Assembly: GCF_043641665.1 (NCBI RefSeq)
Contig: NC_092200.1
Span: 6,853,694 to 6,917,693 of the forward strand
Origin: Enoplosus armatus
Taxonomy: Eukaryota; Chordata; Actinopteri; Centrarchiformes; Enoplosidae
Direction of reading: 5' to 3'
DNA length: 64,000 nt
Shown: positions 43,401-52,552 of the stretch, piece by piece
How the letters are laid out: each line of letters begins with the position of its first letter
Numbering within the stretch: position 1 is the stretch's first letter
Translations under genes and position numbers: made by a program
Notes under the pieces: model-generated
What the model saw: the letters and a program-made list of their open reading frames with translations, nothing else
Database searches by the model: none
What the model was told of the DNA's origin: nothing

Positions 43401-44501
43401 TTATTATCTTTATGTAGCTGCAATCACAGCATGCGTAAAAACACACATGCTGAAGTGCTCCGCGTGACATTGTATTACTGTGAGCCTTAACTTTCACTTC
43501 TGATTCTCAGCACCTTAGACCTAATTTGTTGTTCCCTCTTTTTCACCTCCTCAGAGCTGCTGCTATTGCAGAGAGAAGTAAGTGATGTTGTGTTTGGCAG
43601 TTTTTAGGCCTGGATGAGGCAGCCATTGAATCATCAAGAAGAAGAATTTTATATTGTTTAGAATAAGTTTGTATTTTAACTAAAACAAAGACAGATCATG
43701 TAATCTTTATAATTAACCCTTATATTTAATGTCCTTATGTATAAAAGTGTCATCTTCAGTTTAGAGACAAGACTTTCTCATCACTGAAAAGTTTTTAAAC
43801 TTTTTTAACTGCAAACATCAAGATTTAAATTTTGAATTTAGTCCAACATGGTCGTTTTTACTTTGTGTCGTTGCTTTTTTTCCCTTTCTAACATGTTTAC
43901 ATTTGCTCAATTTATTTTATGGAAAGCATTTCTTTATTGTAATTATTGGAGTTTACATTGTTTCTTTCAGATCGTGCTCGAGTAGCAGGAGGCCTGCCTG
44001 ATGTGGTCACTATACAGGAGGGCAAGGTAACCTGAGTCAGCTGATTCTGATATTATGTGACCAGCATTTTAGACAGCACAGTGACCGTTATAGGGAAACC
44101 TGATGTTGTGTCTTAGTCCCCAAGAAAGACACTGAACCTCTACCTGCTCTCTCGTGGTAGCAGTGACTCTACGAGCCTTACATGTGATTGTTGTAGTGTG
44201 TAATGTTATGGGTGTGTGTGTGTGTTCGTCCTCTCACCAGGCCCTCAATCTCACCTGCAACATTTCGGGCGACCCCGTGCCAGAGGTCACCTGGCTGAAG
44301 AACGACAGGGAGATCACGTCCGACGCCCACTGCATCCTGAAGTTTGAGTCAGGCAAGTTCGCCAGCTTCACCATCACCGGCGTGAGCACGTCGGACTCTG
44401 GCAAGTACAGCATCCTGGTGAAGAACAAGTACGGCACGGAGAGCGGGGACTTCACCGTAAGTGTCTTCATCCCTGAAGAGGCGGGCGGCAAGAAAAAGTA
44501 A
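21867..44501 (+). CDS. myom1: Myomesin-1, sarcomeric M-band cross-linker (gene-level span)
   Basis: I reconstruct 38 coding exons summing to 4896 nt (1631 aa); skipping the EH exon and the microexon leaves 1464 aa (human 1685 with EH and 1589 without). The start ATG at 21867 opens MSGSIPFYQKHHRHYD, like human MSLPFYQ..HQHYD. The order is head, Ig My2-My3, five Fn3 (My4-My8) with the EH segment between My6 and My7, then Ig My9-My13 with helical linkers. Myomesin dimers bridge thick filaments at the M-band and bind titin and myosin. The head is shorter than in mammals: it lacks the KQSTAS repeats and part of the serine-rich region. An exon missed between 22013 and 24041 cannot be excluded. Exons are listed by block below. 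The gene is divergent from myl12 and upstream of lpin2, as in human 18p11. Confidence 0.96.
26130..26420. repeat. Dispersed repeat in myom1 intron 5
   Basis: Contains 'tttctaaacctaaccaagta' and 'aaccaaactgcgaccgtttc', phrasing I recognise from an interspersed fish repeat. A single copy in this window; no coding capacity. Confidence 0.5.
28005..28019 (+). other. myom1: myom1 candidate 15-nt microexon
   Basis: Fifteen nt between 'caacacag' and the donor 'gtaaca'. It keeps phase 1 on both sides and adds five residues (about ANNEG or RANNE, depending on how split codons are counted) to the My2-My3 linker. Splicing works in frame with or without it, so it could be a cassette or a chance match. 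Confidence 0.4.
30771..38968 (+). CDS. myom1: myom1 exons 11-22: fibronectin III domains My4-My8 with EH segment
   Basis: Exons: 30771-30912, 31362-31561 (My4); 31784-31837 (linker), 31933-32057, 32143-32326 (My5); 32424-32598, 32695-32816 (My6); 35142-35627 (EH); 37385-37581, 37656-37782 (My7); 38585-38769, 38854-38968 (My8). Each Fn3 shows the core Trp (e.g. IIVTWKQP, VVLSWKPP, VVVSWEAS, MVLAWKQP, LVLLWKPP) and a closing Y-x-F-R/K-V-R-A-x-N-x-A/S-G strand. Most domains are split by one internal intron. My4-My6 form the titin m4-binding region in mammals. The My4-My5 linker reads RARMRGTSAPWTGQ, slightly shorter than human at the reported PKA site. Confidence 0.93.
35142..35627 (+). CDS. myom1: myom1 EH-myomesin cassette exon
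   Basis: A single 486-nt exon (162 codons), phase 1 at both ends, after 'aactcctgtag' and before 'gtgagc'. It encodes a low-complexity, Ser/Glu/Lys-rich, domain-free segment: it opens GGGIPHGVLPEMG, has a glycine-lysine patch (KGGKGGKRGSVSWAP) and a repeat-like SESVSDSVSDSL. It sits between My6 and My7, exactly where mammalian and avian EH-myomesin carries its alternatively spliced elastic segment, and starts with the same GGG turn. The mammalian insert is about 96 residues, so this one is longer. The symmetrical phase lets it be skipped without a frameshift. Confidence 0.85.
36015..36047. repeat. (AC)n microsatellite in the intron after the EH exon
   Basis: A CA run with one interruption near its start, about 390 nt downstream of the EH exon donor. 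Confidence 0.9.
36425..36965. repeat. Full-length foldback repeat in the intron after the EH exon
   Basis: The left arm (36425-36600) is an imperfect reverse complement of the right arm (36790-36965). Pairs include 'gcttattcg' with 'cgaataagc', 'ttagcttagcttagcataaa' with 'tttatgctaagctaagctaa', and 'ggaatagtttgacattttgg' with 'acaaaatctcaactgttcc' at the ends. The middle holds an 18-nt G run (36640-36657). It is the most complete of four copies in the window and has no ORF. Confidence 0.85.
38014..38060 (+). repeat. Retroelement-like 3' tail
   Basis: 'aagatactttattcgtcccc' followed by 'atggggaa' resembles the conserved 3' end of fish LINE/SINE elements. A fragment only, in the myom1 intron before the My8 exons. 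Confidence 0.45.
39056..44501 (+). CDS. myom1: myom1 exons 23-38: C-terminal Ig domains My9-My13 and helical linkers
   Basis: Exons: 39056-39212, 39301-39407 (My9); 39506-39550 (linker); 39665-39801, 39890-40034 (My10); 40611-40670 (helix KELQKESEFQRKEW); 41085-41152, 41244-41357, 42229-42316 (My11); 42408-42446 (helix FKDLMNEVF); 42563-42668, 42935-43098 (My12); 43333-43369, 43555-43577 (helix FDDAFAEFKRLKAAA); 43971-44026, 44241-44501 (My13, stop TAA). The short charged exons between Ig domains match the alpha-helical linkers known from the myomesin tail structure. My13, which mediates antiparallel dimerisation, shows LTCNISGDPVPEVTWLKN and SDSGKYSILVKNKYG. The protein ends FIPEEAGGKKK, shorter than the mammalian FIPEEEARMAALESLKGGKKAK. 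Confidence 0.93.
40377..40408. repeat. (AT)n microsatellite, myom1 intron
   Basis: A perfect AT dinucleotide run of about 32 nt between the exons ending at 40034 and starting at 40611. Confidence 0.9.
40738..40990. repeat. Dispersed repeat ('ctgcagctaacgatt' family), copy 2
   Basis: Begins 'aggtctgcagctaacgatta' and continues with 'tcaattaatctgctggtcat'. It is related to 16283-16560 and 49852-50070 and lies between the exons ending at 40670 and starting at 41085. Confidence 0.6.
41699..41727. repeat. (CTT)n microsatellite, myom1 intron
   Basis: About nine CTT/TTC units in the intron after the exon ending at 41357; a TTTG run at about 42050-42079 is in the same intron. Confidence 0.9.
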
Positions 44502-44726
44502 AAGCGGTCCAAATCTTGTCGTATATATGTATAAATGAAAAACACTGGAAACAGTTAAAGGGAAAAAAAACAGCTTGAGGGTGTGTTAGATGTTTTGTGT
44601 AGAATATAAAATGAACTCTAGAGGTGCTGAATCTGAAATGCGATGTCCAACAGTTCAGAGGGAAATCCAGAGTGGTGAAGAGTTTTAACTTAGAATGATA
44701 ATAAGTATGTACTCATTTGGTCCAAT

Positions 44727-44732
44727 AATAAA
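44727..44732 (+). terminator. myom1: myom1 poly(A) signal AATAAA
   Basis: AATAAA, 226 nt after the TAA of the standard last exon. It is a plausible end for the conventional transcript. Confidence 0.55.
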
Positions 44733-46289
44733 AAATCTAACTGAACGTAATTTGTGACATCATGTCCACTCAAAAATGTTGCAAAACTGGTGCAATTATA
44801 GTTTTTGTTTGTGTAACGTTGCAGAGAGGAAAATGTTTGTTTTAGAAGAAAAAATGAATCATTACTTGACAAAAGAAAGCCAAAGATAACAGCTAAGTCA
44901 CAGAAAAACAATCATGAAGTTAGTGTGGAATGTCTTATAAAAAGCCAAATCAATGTTTTTACGTGTTTTATCCCATTTGCTACAACATATGCATACTTTA
45001 CTGCCAATCAGCTTCAAAAGCACTCTCAGTAACTTTAGATCTTCTCTTTCAGGCAGCAATTAATTCAGTTCATATTGCATTCGCAGAGACTTGAAACATG
45101 CTGGAGATACAGAAAGTCATGATTAACAGTGATGAGTCATTGTTTGCAAGTCTTCAGGGTGGTGCATTCAAGTGCTGGTGGGTATGTAGAACACCAGAGT
45201 TTTTAGATTCTGCAGCCCTCTATTGTTTCAGTTGAATTACCGAAACCTGGATGCCAAAAAACTAGTTATGGTACCCAAAGCTCCTTAGCCTTGGAAGCAA
45301 CGCTGGGCTACATACTGCTGTAGGTGGTAAGCTAGTTAGCTGAACATGCTAACGATTCCAGCTTACATTGGCGCAAACACAAGTTTAATCTATTCTTCAC
45401 ACTTTTGTTCTTGTATTTTTGGTTTTGGGAAGACTAAATAAATAAAAAATACCAGCCTCAAAAATCTTTAAATGCAGTAAAAACACATGAATTGATCTAA
45501 AAACTCATGGTATGCTTAGGAAAAATAAAACAGTAAAAGTACACAAAATGTGTTGCAAATGGGCTAAAACAGGATCCTTTATTGTAATGTGCCATTTCAT
45601 CAGATTTTATTGTTATTCACAGTCATTTGAATGTTGTGATCATGACGTCACTTTCACTGTCTCCCTGTCTGTAGTGAACACTGTATGTTCGCCAACTGTC
45701 ACTCTTGTTATTGATGTTATTCACCATTGTTATGACATCCCCTTCACAGTCCATCATTAATGATTACAATGCCTCCTTTAATCGTGATTATGATGACAAC
45801 GATGTGATGAAGACTGTTCGATCACTGTTCATTAATAGTGATTATTGCATCACTTCATATTCCCCTGTTTTTTGATGAGACTAATAAAAACGAGCATGTA
45901 CTTCCCCACTTCCTCCTCCTCCTCCTCCTCTTTGAGTTGTCTCACTTTTGGTGTGAACCTTCCACCCTTCACTATTCACTCTCTCGTTTCAGTCGACTCT
46001 TCCCCTTTTTCACTCCCAGTCACGATTTTCCCGAAGATCAACCACCAGCATGGAGGCAACCCCTCTCTCTACTGTAACCAAACGCTGGAAAAAAATAAAC
46101 TAAACAATTCACCTTTAGATGAGCACAAACAGATTTAACAAAATCAAGCTCCCCTGAATGTAACTGAGAAAAAACTAATGCTCTTTCTCCTTGTTGTCAC
46201 CAGCATCCAACCGTACTATCATGCAGTAGAAATATATCCAAACAAAGGTTCTTCTGTAGGATAATTGTCATTTTCCTAATCAGTTTTAT

Positions 46290-46540
46290 CACAGCCAAGA
46301 AATAGTCCAGCATATAACCCCATAAGTTTTTGTACGGACAACACAAACAAGATATAGCATGTTAAGATTTCTTTATCTTTGGACAGCGCTAGGCTAGCTG
46401 TTTCCAGTCTCTATGCTAAGCTAAGCTTCTCCTGCCGTCTCCTGGCTGTAGGTTTATATTGAACAGACATGAGTGAGGTATCGATCTTTTCATCAGCCAA
46501 GAAAGCGCATATCTCAAAATGTCAAACTATTCCTTGAACA
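46290..46540 (+). repeat. Foldback-family repeat, half copy 4
   Basis: Contains 'gctaggctagctgtttccag', 'tctatgctaagctaagctt', 'aacagacatgag' and 'caaaatgtcaaactattcct', matching the right half of the 36425-36965 element. Confidence 0.75.
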
Positions 46541-46746
46541 GACCAGGACTGCTGTAAGTCATAAGGGCTGTATCTATATTACAAAGTGGGCTAAAGTTAC
46601 TCACTCAGTTATATATGAACAGCATGCATCACATAGGGTGTCCTTACTTTTCTAATTTGAGAATCACTGGTTTAAAAGTGGTTGACAAATCTGTAATAAG
46701 ACAATAATTGTTAATATGAAACAATATCCTCCCTTGTGTTTCAGAA

Positions 46747-46747
<1 letters not shown>

Positions 46748-46776
<29 letters not shown>
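46748..46776. repeat. (AT)n microsatellite
   Basis: An AT dinucleotide run of about 29 nt, some 200 nt upstream of the terminal exon at 46974. Confidence 0.9.
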
Positions 46777-46781
<5 letters not shown>

Positions 46782-46973
46782 CAGGTGAATACAGATTGAT
46801 TATATTATGAAAGTTTTCATTGTTTGTAGTCAAGTGTATCTGGATTACTCAGTGATATTTCTGACCTCACTGAACATCCTGGGTAAGTAGCAGACATCAT
46901 TCTTTGGATGGTGTGATGTTTAATTCTGATTAGAGCACACGGTGACGTCTAACTCCAGGTTTTCTCCTCTCAG

Positions 46974-47454
46974 CTGGAGGTCACAGAGGGATCGCCTGAC
47001 TTGGGGGTGACTCCATATTGGACTGATGCAGAGGGAAATGTGGTGTTTGGCCCAAATACCCCAAAGGAAAAGATGAAAACCACCGTCACTGGAACGAAAA
47101 TGCAGAAGCGAAAGGGTGAGAGGGCTGAAACATTACAGTACGGCGTAATTTTGTCTTGACTGAGATTATATGTTAACTAATGATTGCTCTCTTGCAGAAT
47201 CTGTGACTAAGACTCTTCCCATGGCAAATATTAAAGACGAGGAGAGCAAAAGTAAAGAGTTTGAAGTGTTGAAGGACGAGGGGAAGTGTGATGCTGCAGC
47301 AGAACCCAAAGTGTCACATTCAGAACAAACAGGAAACGCAGAAGAAGAGGTTGCTGACCAATCAGAAGCCCCTGAGCAGCCTGCAGACACAGTGGAGGAG
47401 CCTGGACCACCACAGCCAGAAACACTGAGTGAATCTAGTGGGGAAAAGTGTTGA
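46974..47454 (+). CDS. Two downstream coding exons, candidate alternative myom1 C-terminus
   Basis: Exon A, 46974-47115, follows a polypyrimidine tract and cag ('tttctcctctcag') and ends before 'gtgaga'. Exon B, 47198-47454, follows 'ctcttgcag' and ends with TGA. Together they encode 132 residues. The first part reads LEVTEGSPDLGVTPYWTDAE, then GNVVFGPNTPKEKMK and a basic GTKMQKRK. The second is acidic, Glu/Pro/Ser-rich and probably disordered. I recognise no known protein. No initiating ATG precedes exon A in frame, so it needs upstream exons; the only phase-0 partner I find is the internal GTAAGT at 44457 in the last myom1 exon. The nearby open segment at 46830-46882 does not join in frame. 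A separate gene with unseen 5' exons is the alternative. Confidence 0.5.
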
Positions 47455-47648
47455 ATTTATATTATATACATATATATTTATGCTATATGCTACAAGTTTG
47501 ATGTGGGCTTTTGTGCCTAATATGACTGATGTGATTCCAGTTATTGTAACTTAGACGTTGCACTTGCTCTTGTCAAATATTAATGACAAGTTATTAAGTT
47601 AAGTATATTACCTTTTGTTTTATACCATGTACTCATAATAACACTTAT

Positions 47649-47654
47649 AATAAA
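47649..47654 (+). terminator. Poly(A) signal AATAAA after the downstream exons
   Basis: 195 nt past the TGA at 47454, followed by GT/T-rich sequence ('gtttttatggtttgcc'). It indicates that a real plus-strand transcript ends here. Confidence 0.65.
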
Positions 47655-48199
47655 CCACTGTTTTTATGGTTTGCCTGCATCTCTTTTTCATCATATTTGC
47701 TTGAATATATTATCTGTTGATGTATTTATTGGTTTAAATGGTCACACTTGGTTTATAGTGCCAGAAAATGTAGGGATAGACAGAGTGACACAGACGTTGA
47801 GGCTTACAGAGGTGAGGCACTAACTTGTTGGAGGGTAGAACAAAGCAAACATGAGAAATTCTTGGGGTGAAACGGGGCAGAATTAATTCAAATCAACAGG
47901 TGTTGCAGAGGTCCAGTGAAGACAATAGTGCAGTGAAGGGAGCTCGCCTCAGCTCCTTACAAAATTTAGATGTTTATTTTAAATATTTGGTATTTTCCAA
48001 ATGCTTTGTTTCTGACTTTTAGTTATTACTGAGCTCGGAATAGAGCAAATAACAGTAAATAACTTGTAACATACTGCTGACACATTTTCGAGACACAGCA
48101 AGCAAAAGCAAATAAAAACAAATAGTTGAGGCCCTCAATCTAGGATATCACTGCGTCATAGTCTGACTCAGTTGGTGTTTTATGGGGAACTGAAACTTT

Positions 48200-48615
48200 C
48201 TACTTCCCCTCCCGATTTAATGGACGGTACACATCCTCCTTACTTTCATGTATAAGGCAGCTGGGTGGCACACTGCCCTGTCTTTGGTGAGGATTCAGGT
48301 TCAGATCAACCTGTGTTTTCAAATATCTGCCCTGCTGAAGTGAGGGCTGCTGCTCTGCTGGAGCTGATCGTGACCTCTGACCTCCAAATGGAGAGCGTGG
48401 AAAATACATTTCCTCACTGTGAGCATCATGTGTAAATTGTATTACATCCAAATTGGACACACAGTTAAAACAGGTTAAATATATCTTTGTGGAAGGATAA
48501 CATGAAATGTTTTAAACTCAACGGTCTGGTTGTGCTTTGTGGAGATTCTACTTTTTCTGCACCAATCAGGCTTTATGTTTTTATTCTGGTGAAGTAATTT
48601 CATTGCCTTCAGTGC
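48200..48615 (-). CDS. Putative minus-strand exon pair, unknown protein
   Basis: On the minus strand a 216-nt open segment (48416-48200, stop TAG) encodes EEMYFPRSPFGGQ, RSRSAPAEQQ and HESKEDVYRPLNREGK. Its composition is protein-like. A possible preceding exon (48615-48563) follows 'cattcttcttcag', encodes ALKAMKLLHQNKNIKPD and would splice in phase 2 through a weak donor 'gtgcag'. I recognise no family and see no upstream start. It could be a small gene, a decayed gene or chance. Confidence 0.25.
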
Positions 48616-48827
48616 CTGAAGAAGAATGACTGTATATATGATAGAAACACCATGCACCACAGGTTCATCCAGCAGGCTAGATGATACATTAATAAATACA
48701 TAAAAATGTGTGATTTAAAGGTAGCTTAACCACATGAATTACATTATATTATTATATATTATAATACATCATCATGTATTTGTTGATTATATTTTGTGTT
48801 ATTAATCTGAATTTGCAAAGTAACTAG

Positions 48828-48935
48828 AAAGTAAAAGTAAAAAGTACAATATTTCCCTCTGAAAAGTAGTGAAGTAGAAGTATAAAGTAGTATAAAATGC
48901 AAATACTCAAGTAAAGTACAAGTACCTCAAAAAAC
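48828..48935. repeat. Dispersed repeat, copy 2
   Basis: Shares 'gtagaagtataaagtag' and 'aagtacaagtacctcaaaa' with 13318-13640. It lies immediately upstream of the lpin2 promoter. Confidence 0.75.
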
Positions 48936-48993
48936 GAATAATTAACCTTAATAATTAACCTCATCATAATCATACGTCCTCCTGCGTTGTAAT

Positions 48994-49086
48994 CACGTGC
49001 AGCCTCGGCGCCGCAGGGTCACGTGGTGCGCTCGGCTTCAGCGCAGCAGCCGCAGCGGAGACTCAACAAACTGCCGGTGGAGGAAG
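48994..49086 (+). promoter_or_regulatory. lpin2: lpin2 promoter with twin CACGTG boxes and non-coding first exon
   Basis: Two palindromic E-boxes, both TCACGTG with a purine or C next (48994-48999 and 49020-49025, 26 bp apart), sit in the only strongly CpG/GC-rich island upstream of lpin2. They are followed by a GC-rich segment with a donor 'gtgagt' at 49087 (an alternative donor is near 49111). No TATA box. The first exon is non-coding and intron 1 runs to 53741. E-boxes of this type bind bHLH-zip factors (USF, MITF/TFE, SREBP); which one acts here is not shown. Confidence 0.6.
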
Positions 49087-49851
49087 TGAGTGAAGCTGCG
49101 ACTGCCCGCGGGTGAGCCTCTACTCCAGCAGGTAGGATGATTTCATCAGCTGCTCTCCTCGGTGTCCTCACTGAACACTTGTAGGAAAACAAAAATGAGA
49201 CATGATGTGTGTTAATGCGGGTTAGTGTCGCTCCTCTGTGCTGCAAAAACACCGGCAGCGGAGTCCTTGAACACATCCTGAGGAGTCATTTAGCGGCTCG
49301 TGAGTCCTGTTCGGTACTCAGTGTCGCCTTTCAAGTGTTGTGATAAACATAAATATATCTAAACAGAGCATTTGCTGCTGTACACTACTACAAAATCCCT
49401 CGTAAATGTCTGTTTAGTCAAATGAAACCCTCCAGCTGTGTCCCTAAACGCCTCGTCGGTCTTATGGCGAAAATACTTTACTAGGTGCACAGATTGGGCT
49501 ACCGTTTTTGGCAATATCATGAATATTATGAGATAGATGTGCTTTTTTCTGATATTATAGCTTTCACATTCAATGGCTGATGGTATGCAGGTTTAATCAT
49601 CTGATTGTGTTAAACAGCAAACTCTCAAATAGAGATAAGAAATAATCAATGAACTGTCTGATATCTCAACTGTGATATGAGTCAGTCCTGTAACTCTGTG
49701 TTTCCTGCTGCCTTTTCCACTTTTAAAGTCTGCAATATAGCTGGTTGACCAGTGAATGTGGACATGTTCAAATGAATAATACATCTTTTACCAGAGTCCA
49801 TATCAACCACACATACTAGATGGTTGAAAGCACCAAAATGTTGTTGTATTT

Positions 49852-50070
49852 AGGGCTGACATTATTTGTTAATTAATCGATTAGTCATTTTTCAAACTAA
49901 AATGCCTAATGAAGTCTGCCTCCAGCTCTTCAAATGTGAAGATTTGCTGCTTTTCTCTGTTTTATATAATTGTATATTCAAAATGTTAGGTTTTTGACTG
50001 ATTAATTGATAAATAAAAGAATAAATGGCAGATTAATCAAATGAAAATAACTGTGAGATGCAGGACCTAG
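49852..50070. repeat. Dispersed repeat, copy 3 of the 16283/40738 family
   Basis: Starts 'agggctgacattatttgtta' with 'attaatcgattagtcat' and ends with 'cagattaatcaaatgaaaat'. Diverged but recognisable. Confidence 0.5.
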
Positions 50071-50829
50071 TTGCATTATCAACACTCAGTCAAAAACATT
50101 GTGGTGTTTGATTTGTCAGGAACTGGTGGTTGGTCAAAACCAACACTGGCTGACGCAGAATATCACGTTGGACGTAGTGAGCAGGACAAACGTGCAGAGG
50201 CAGGGAAAGCTAGATTTGTCCTAAGCTTGTAAACAGGATTAACACCTCTTAAGGTCCCCTCAGAGTGTCATGGACGAGAAGTGGTTGTGCTGGATTTGTA
50301 TTATCAAGGACTGGGCATTTTGTAATGTAGCACAGAGAGGACCTAAAAAACAAAAGAAAGCTTTAGGAGTTTGGTGAGCCTTATTCTTATTGTGTTGTAT
50401 CCATGGAGACGGATAAATTATTGCCTTAACATGAAGCTGTAGAACAGTCATTAGATTTCCTGTGAATCAGGAAGAAGAACAGCCACATGTATAGAAATGA
50501 AAATGGAAATACAACAGCTTCTAGTGATTCCAAAGGTCTTTCTTTTTTTCTTTGACCTTGGAAACTATAATAGACAAAACAATCTCTGTTCAAACTTTCC
50601 TTTACTCTCAGCATTTTTAAGACTTCTTGTCCATGTTGGCTTAAAAGTTGAACTTGACGGCTCATCTGATGATGAAGAACATGTAAGATGGTAAAAAGCT
50701 CCAGAACAATAAGCGGACATTCAGTTGAGATTGTTTTGTCAAATGTGATACATAGTCTATACACAAGTCTAGGCACATTTCAAGCCCACACACAAAGGCA
50801 AACTGTGCAGAACATTTTTATTCAGGCCT

Positions 50830-50995
50830 GAAGAGCTGTAGCAGAGGGCTCTGTATGAAGAGCTCTATATGAAGAGCTCTATATGAAGAGCTGTAGCAAA
50901 GAGCTCTGTATGAAGAGCTCTATATGAAGAGCTGTAACAGAGGGCTCTGTATGAAGAGCTGTAACAGAGGGCTCTGTATGAAGAGCTGTGAGAGT
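50830..50995. repeat. 14-bp minisatellite in lpin2 intron 1
   Basis: About 11 tandem units of 'agagctctgtatga' and variants ('agagctctatatga', 'agagctgtaacag'). The SacI-like GAGCTC core recurs. Units alternate between two or three sequence types, which suggests higher-order expansion. Confidence 0.85.
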
Positions 50996-51339
50996 TGAGG
51001 CTCTTACTAAATTTGTTGTGGTGTGTAGATCGTGCAGACGGTGTGTAGTCAGCTCTCTAGAGAGATCTGCTTGTGCAGTGTTGCTATCACGACTGATGAC
51101 TGTCATCTAGACACTTCTGCTTTGTCCATTAAAGCATGGAGCACTTTCTCTCTACAATGTGCTGTGCTTTGCTGCATATTGCAGGAACAAGGTGTACACA
51201 GTGTGACACTATTATCAACTGCTGCTATAATACACTATGCTTGCAGTGACATTTGTTACTTTGTTAGTTACAGCTGTGACTTAATCAAGATGAACTGTAA
51301 TAATGTTTTTGATCTGCAAAACTCATGATATTCCCATCA

Positions 51340-51670
51340 GCCTCAGCTATACCTTTAGTGCTAATTAGCAAATGTTCGCATGCTGACAGGCTAAACTAAG
51401 ATGGTGTACATGGTAAACGTTTTATCTGCTAAACATCAGCATGGTAATAATAGACATTCATTGTTTCCTGACTGATATTCCCCACTGACTTTTCATGTAG
51501 CTCCACCAACTGGTCAAATTTAGTTTAGTTCATGACCTCTAAAACAACTGACCGAATTTCTGTCAGCTTCAGCTGCACCTCAGCTGAGATTAATGCTAAC
51601 ATACCATAGCATTAGATGCATTAGCATGCCAATATGGTCAGTCGTGCACTAACATGCTAAATGCAGCTTT
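51340..51670. repeat. Dispersed repeat, copy 1 of pair in lpin2 introns
   Basis: Contains 'gtgctaattagcaaatgtt', 'gcatgctgacaggctaaact' and 'aagatggtgtacatggtaaa', matching 55140-55450. Confidence 0.75.
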
Positions 51671-52476
51671 TGATGTGTCTTGTCATTGTTTTTTTCTTTG
51701 TAGAGTCAATTATTAATCTATGATTCAAACAAATGCTTGATAGATTAAAATGTTTTCTCTGTAAAGATGTATCAAGCACAGGTTGGTGGTGCTAAAAGAG
51801 GTTATGTAAGCGTTTTAGGGCTCAGGCTCGGGGTAATTTTCCCTCAGAGAGTTTATGCTCAGTCAGAGGGGTTAGAGAGGTCGTAGGAGCTGTGGTGCAT
51901 GGCACAGACCAGGAGCAGGTTGGCTGAGGAGAACAGGGGAGGAGAGGAGGCCTTGTTGGGATGACATGGAGCTCTCTGGGAGGTTTCCAGCTGAGCAACA
52001 GGACCAACAGCTGCACCTGAAGTCCCCTTGGACTCTGGTGAGTTGGGCTGCTGGTTAGATCATTTGAATATGCAGAGTGAGTGATGTTTTTCTTTATTTG
52101 GCCTGAAATGTTGGTAGCATTTTGTTTGGAAAGTGCAGTGTTGATCTCTAACAATTAGGTGCCAAAAGTCTGCTGTGAAACCTGACTTCCTCCTAACCCC
52201 AGTTTTAACTGTAATCTTGACCCAGTTTTTATTTCTAGCTCTAATCCAAACTAAACACCTGTAAAAATGTAAAAATGAAACCTTTGTTCAGATCTTTGTC
52301 TGTAGACAACTCATCTCATGGTTTTTATCACCTTATTGCCCAGCCCTAGCAGTGGCTGCCAGTCTTAGAGAGTAAATGGTTTCAAAGTCCATCCAGCTGG
52401 TATGCAGCTCTGATTTAGTGAGTGTAAACCATTGTCCCAAATACTAACACACACTGCTGCAGTCTCATTGTTCAGG

Positions 52477-52478
<2 letters not shown>

Positions 52479-52550
<72 letters not shown>
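52479..52550. repeat. (AC)36 microsatellite
   Basis: A perfect CA dinucleotide run of about 72 nt in lpin2 intron 1, the longest microsatellite in the window. Confidence 0.95.

Positions 52551-52552
<2 letters not shown>

Noticed and set aside
45838..46140. Open frames in the CTC-rich stretch, considered as a myom1 alternative exon
   Set aside because: Low-complexity CTC/TTC sequence, no phase-compatible donor and no protein-like composition.
46827..46882. Open segment SSVSGLLSDISDLTEHP with a good donor, considered as an exon upstream of 46974
   Set aside because: No frame of this segment joins the 46974 exon without a stop codon, so it is not part of that transcript.
49018..49276. Minus-strand open frame over the lpin2 CpG region
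   Set aside because: A GC-rich shadow of the promoter/first exon with no homologous protein features.
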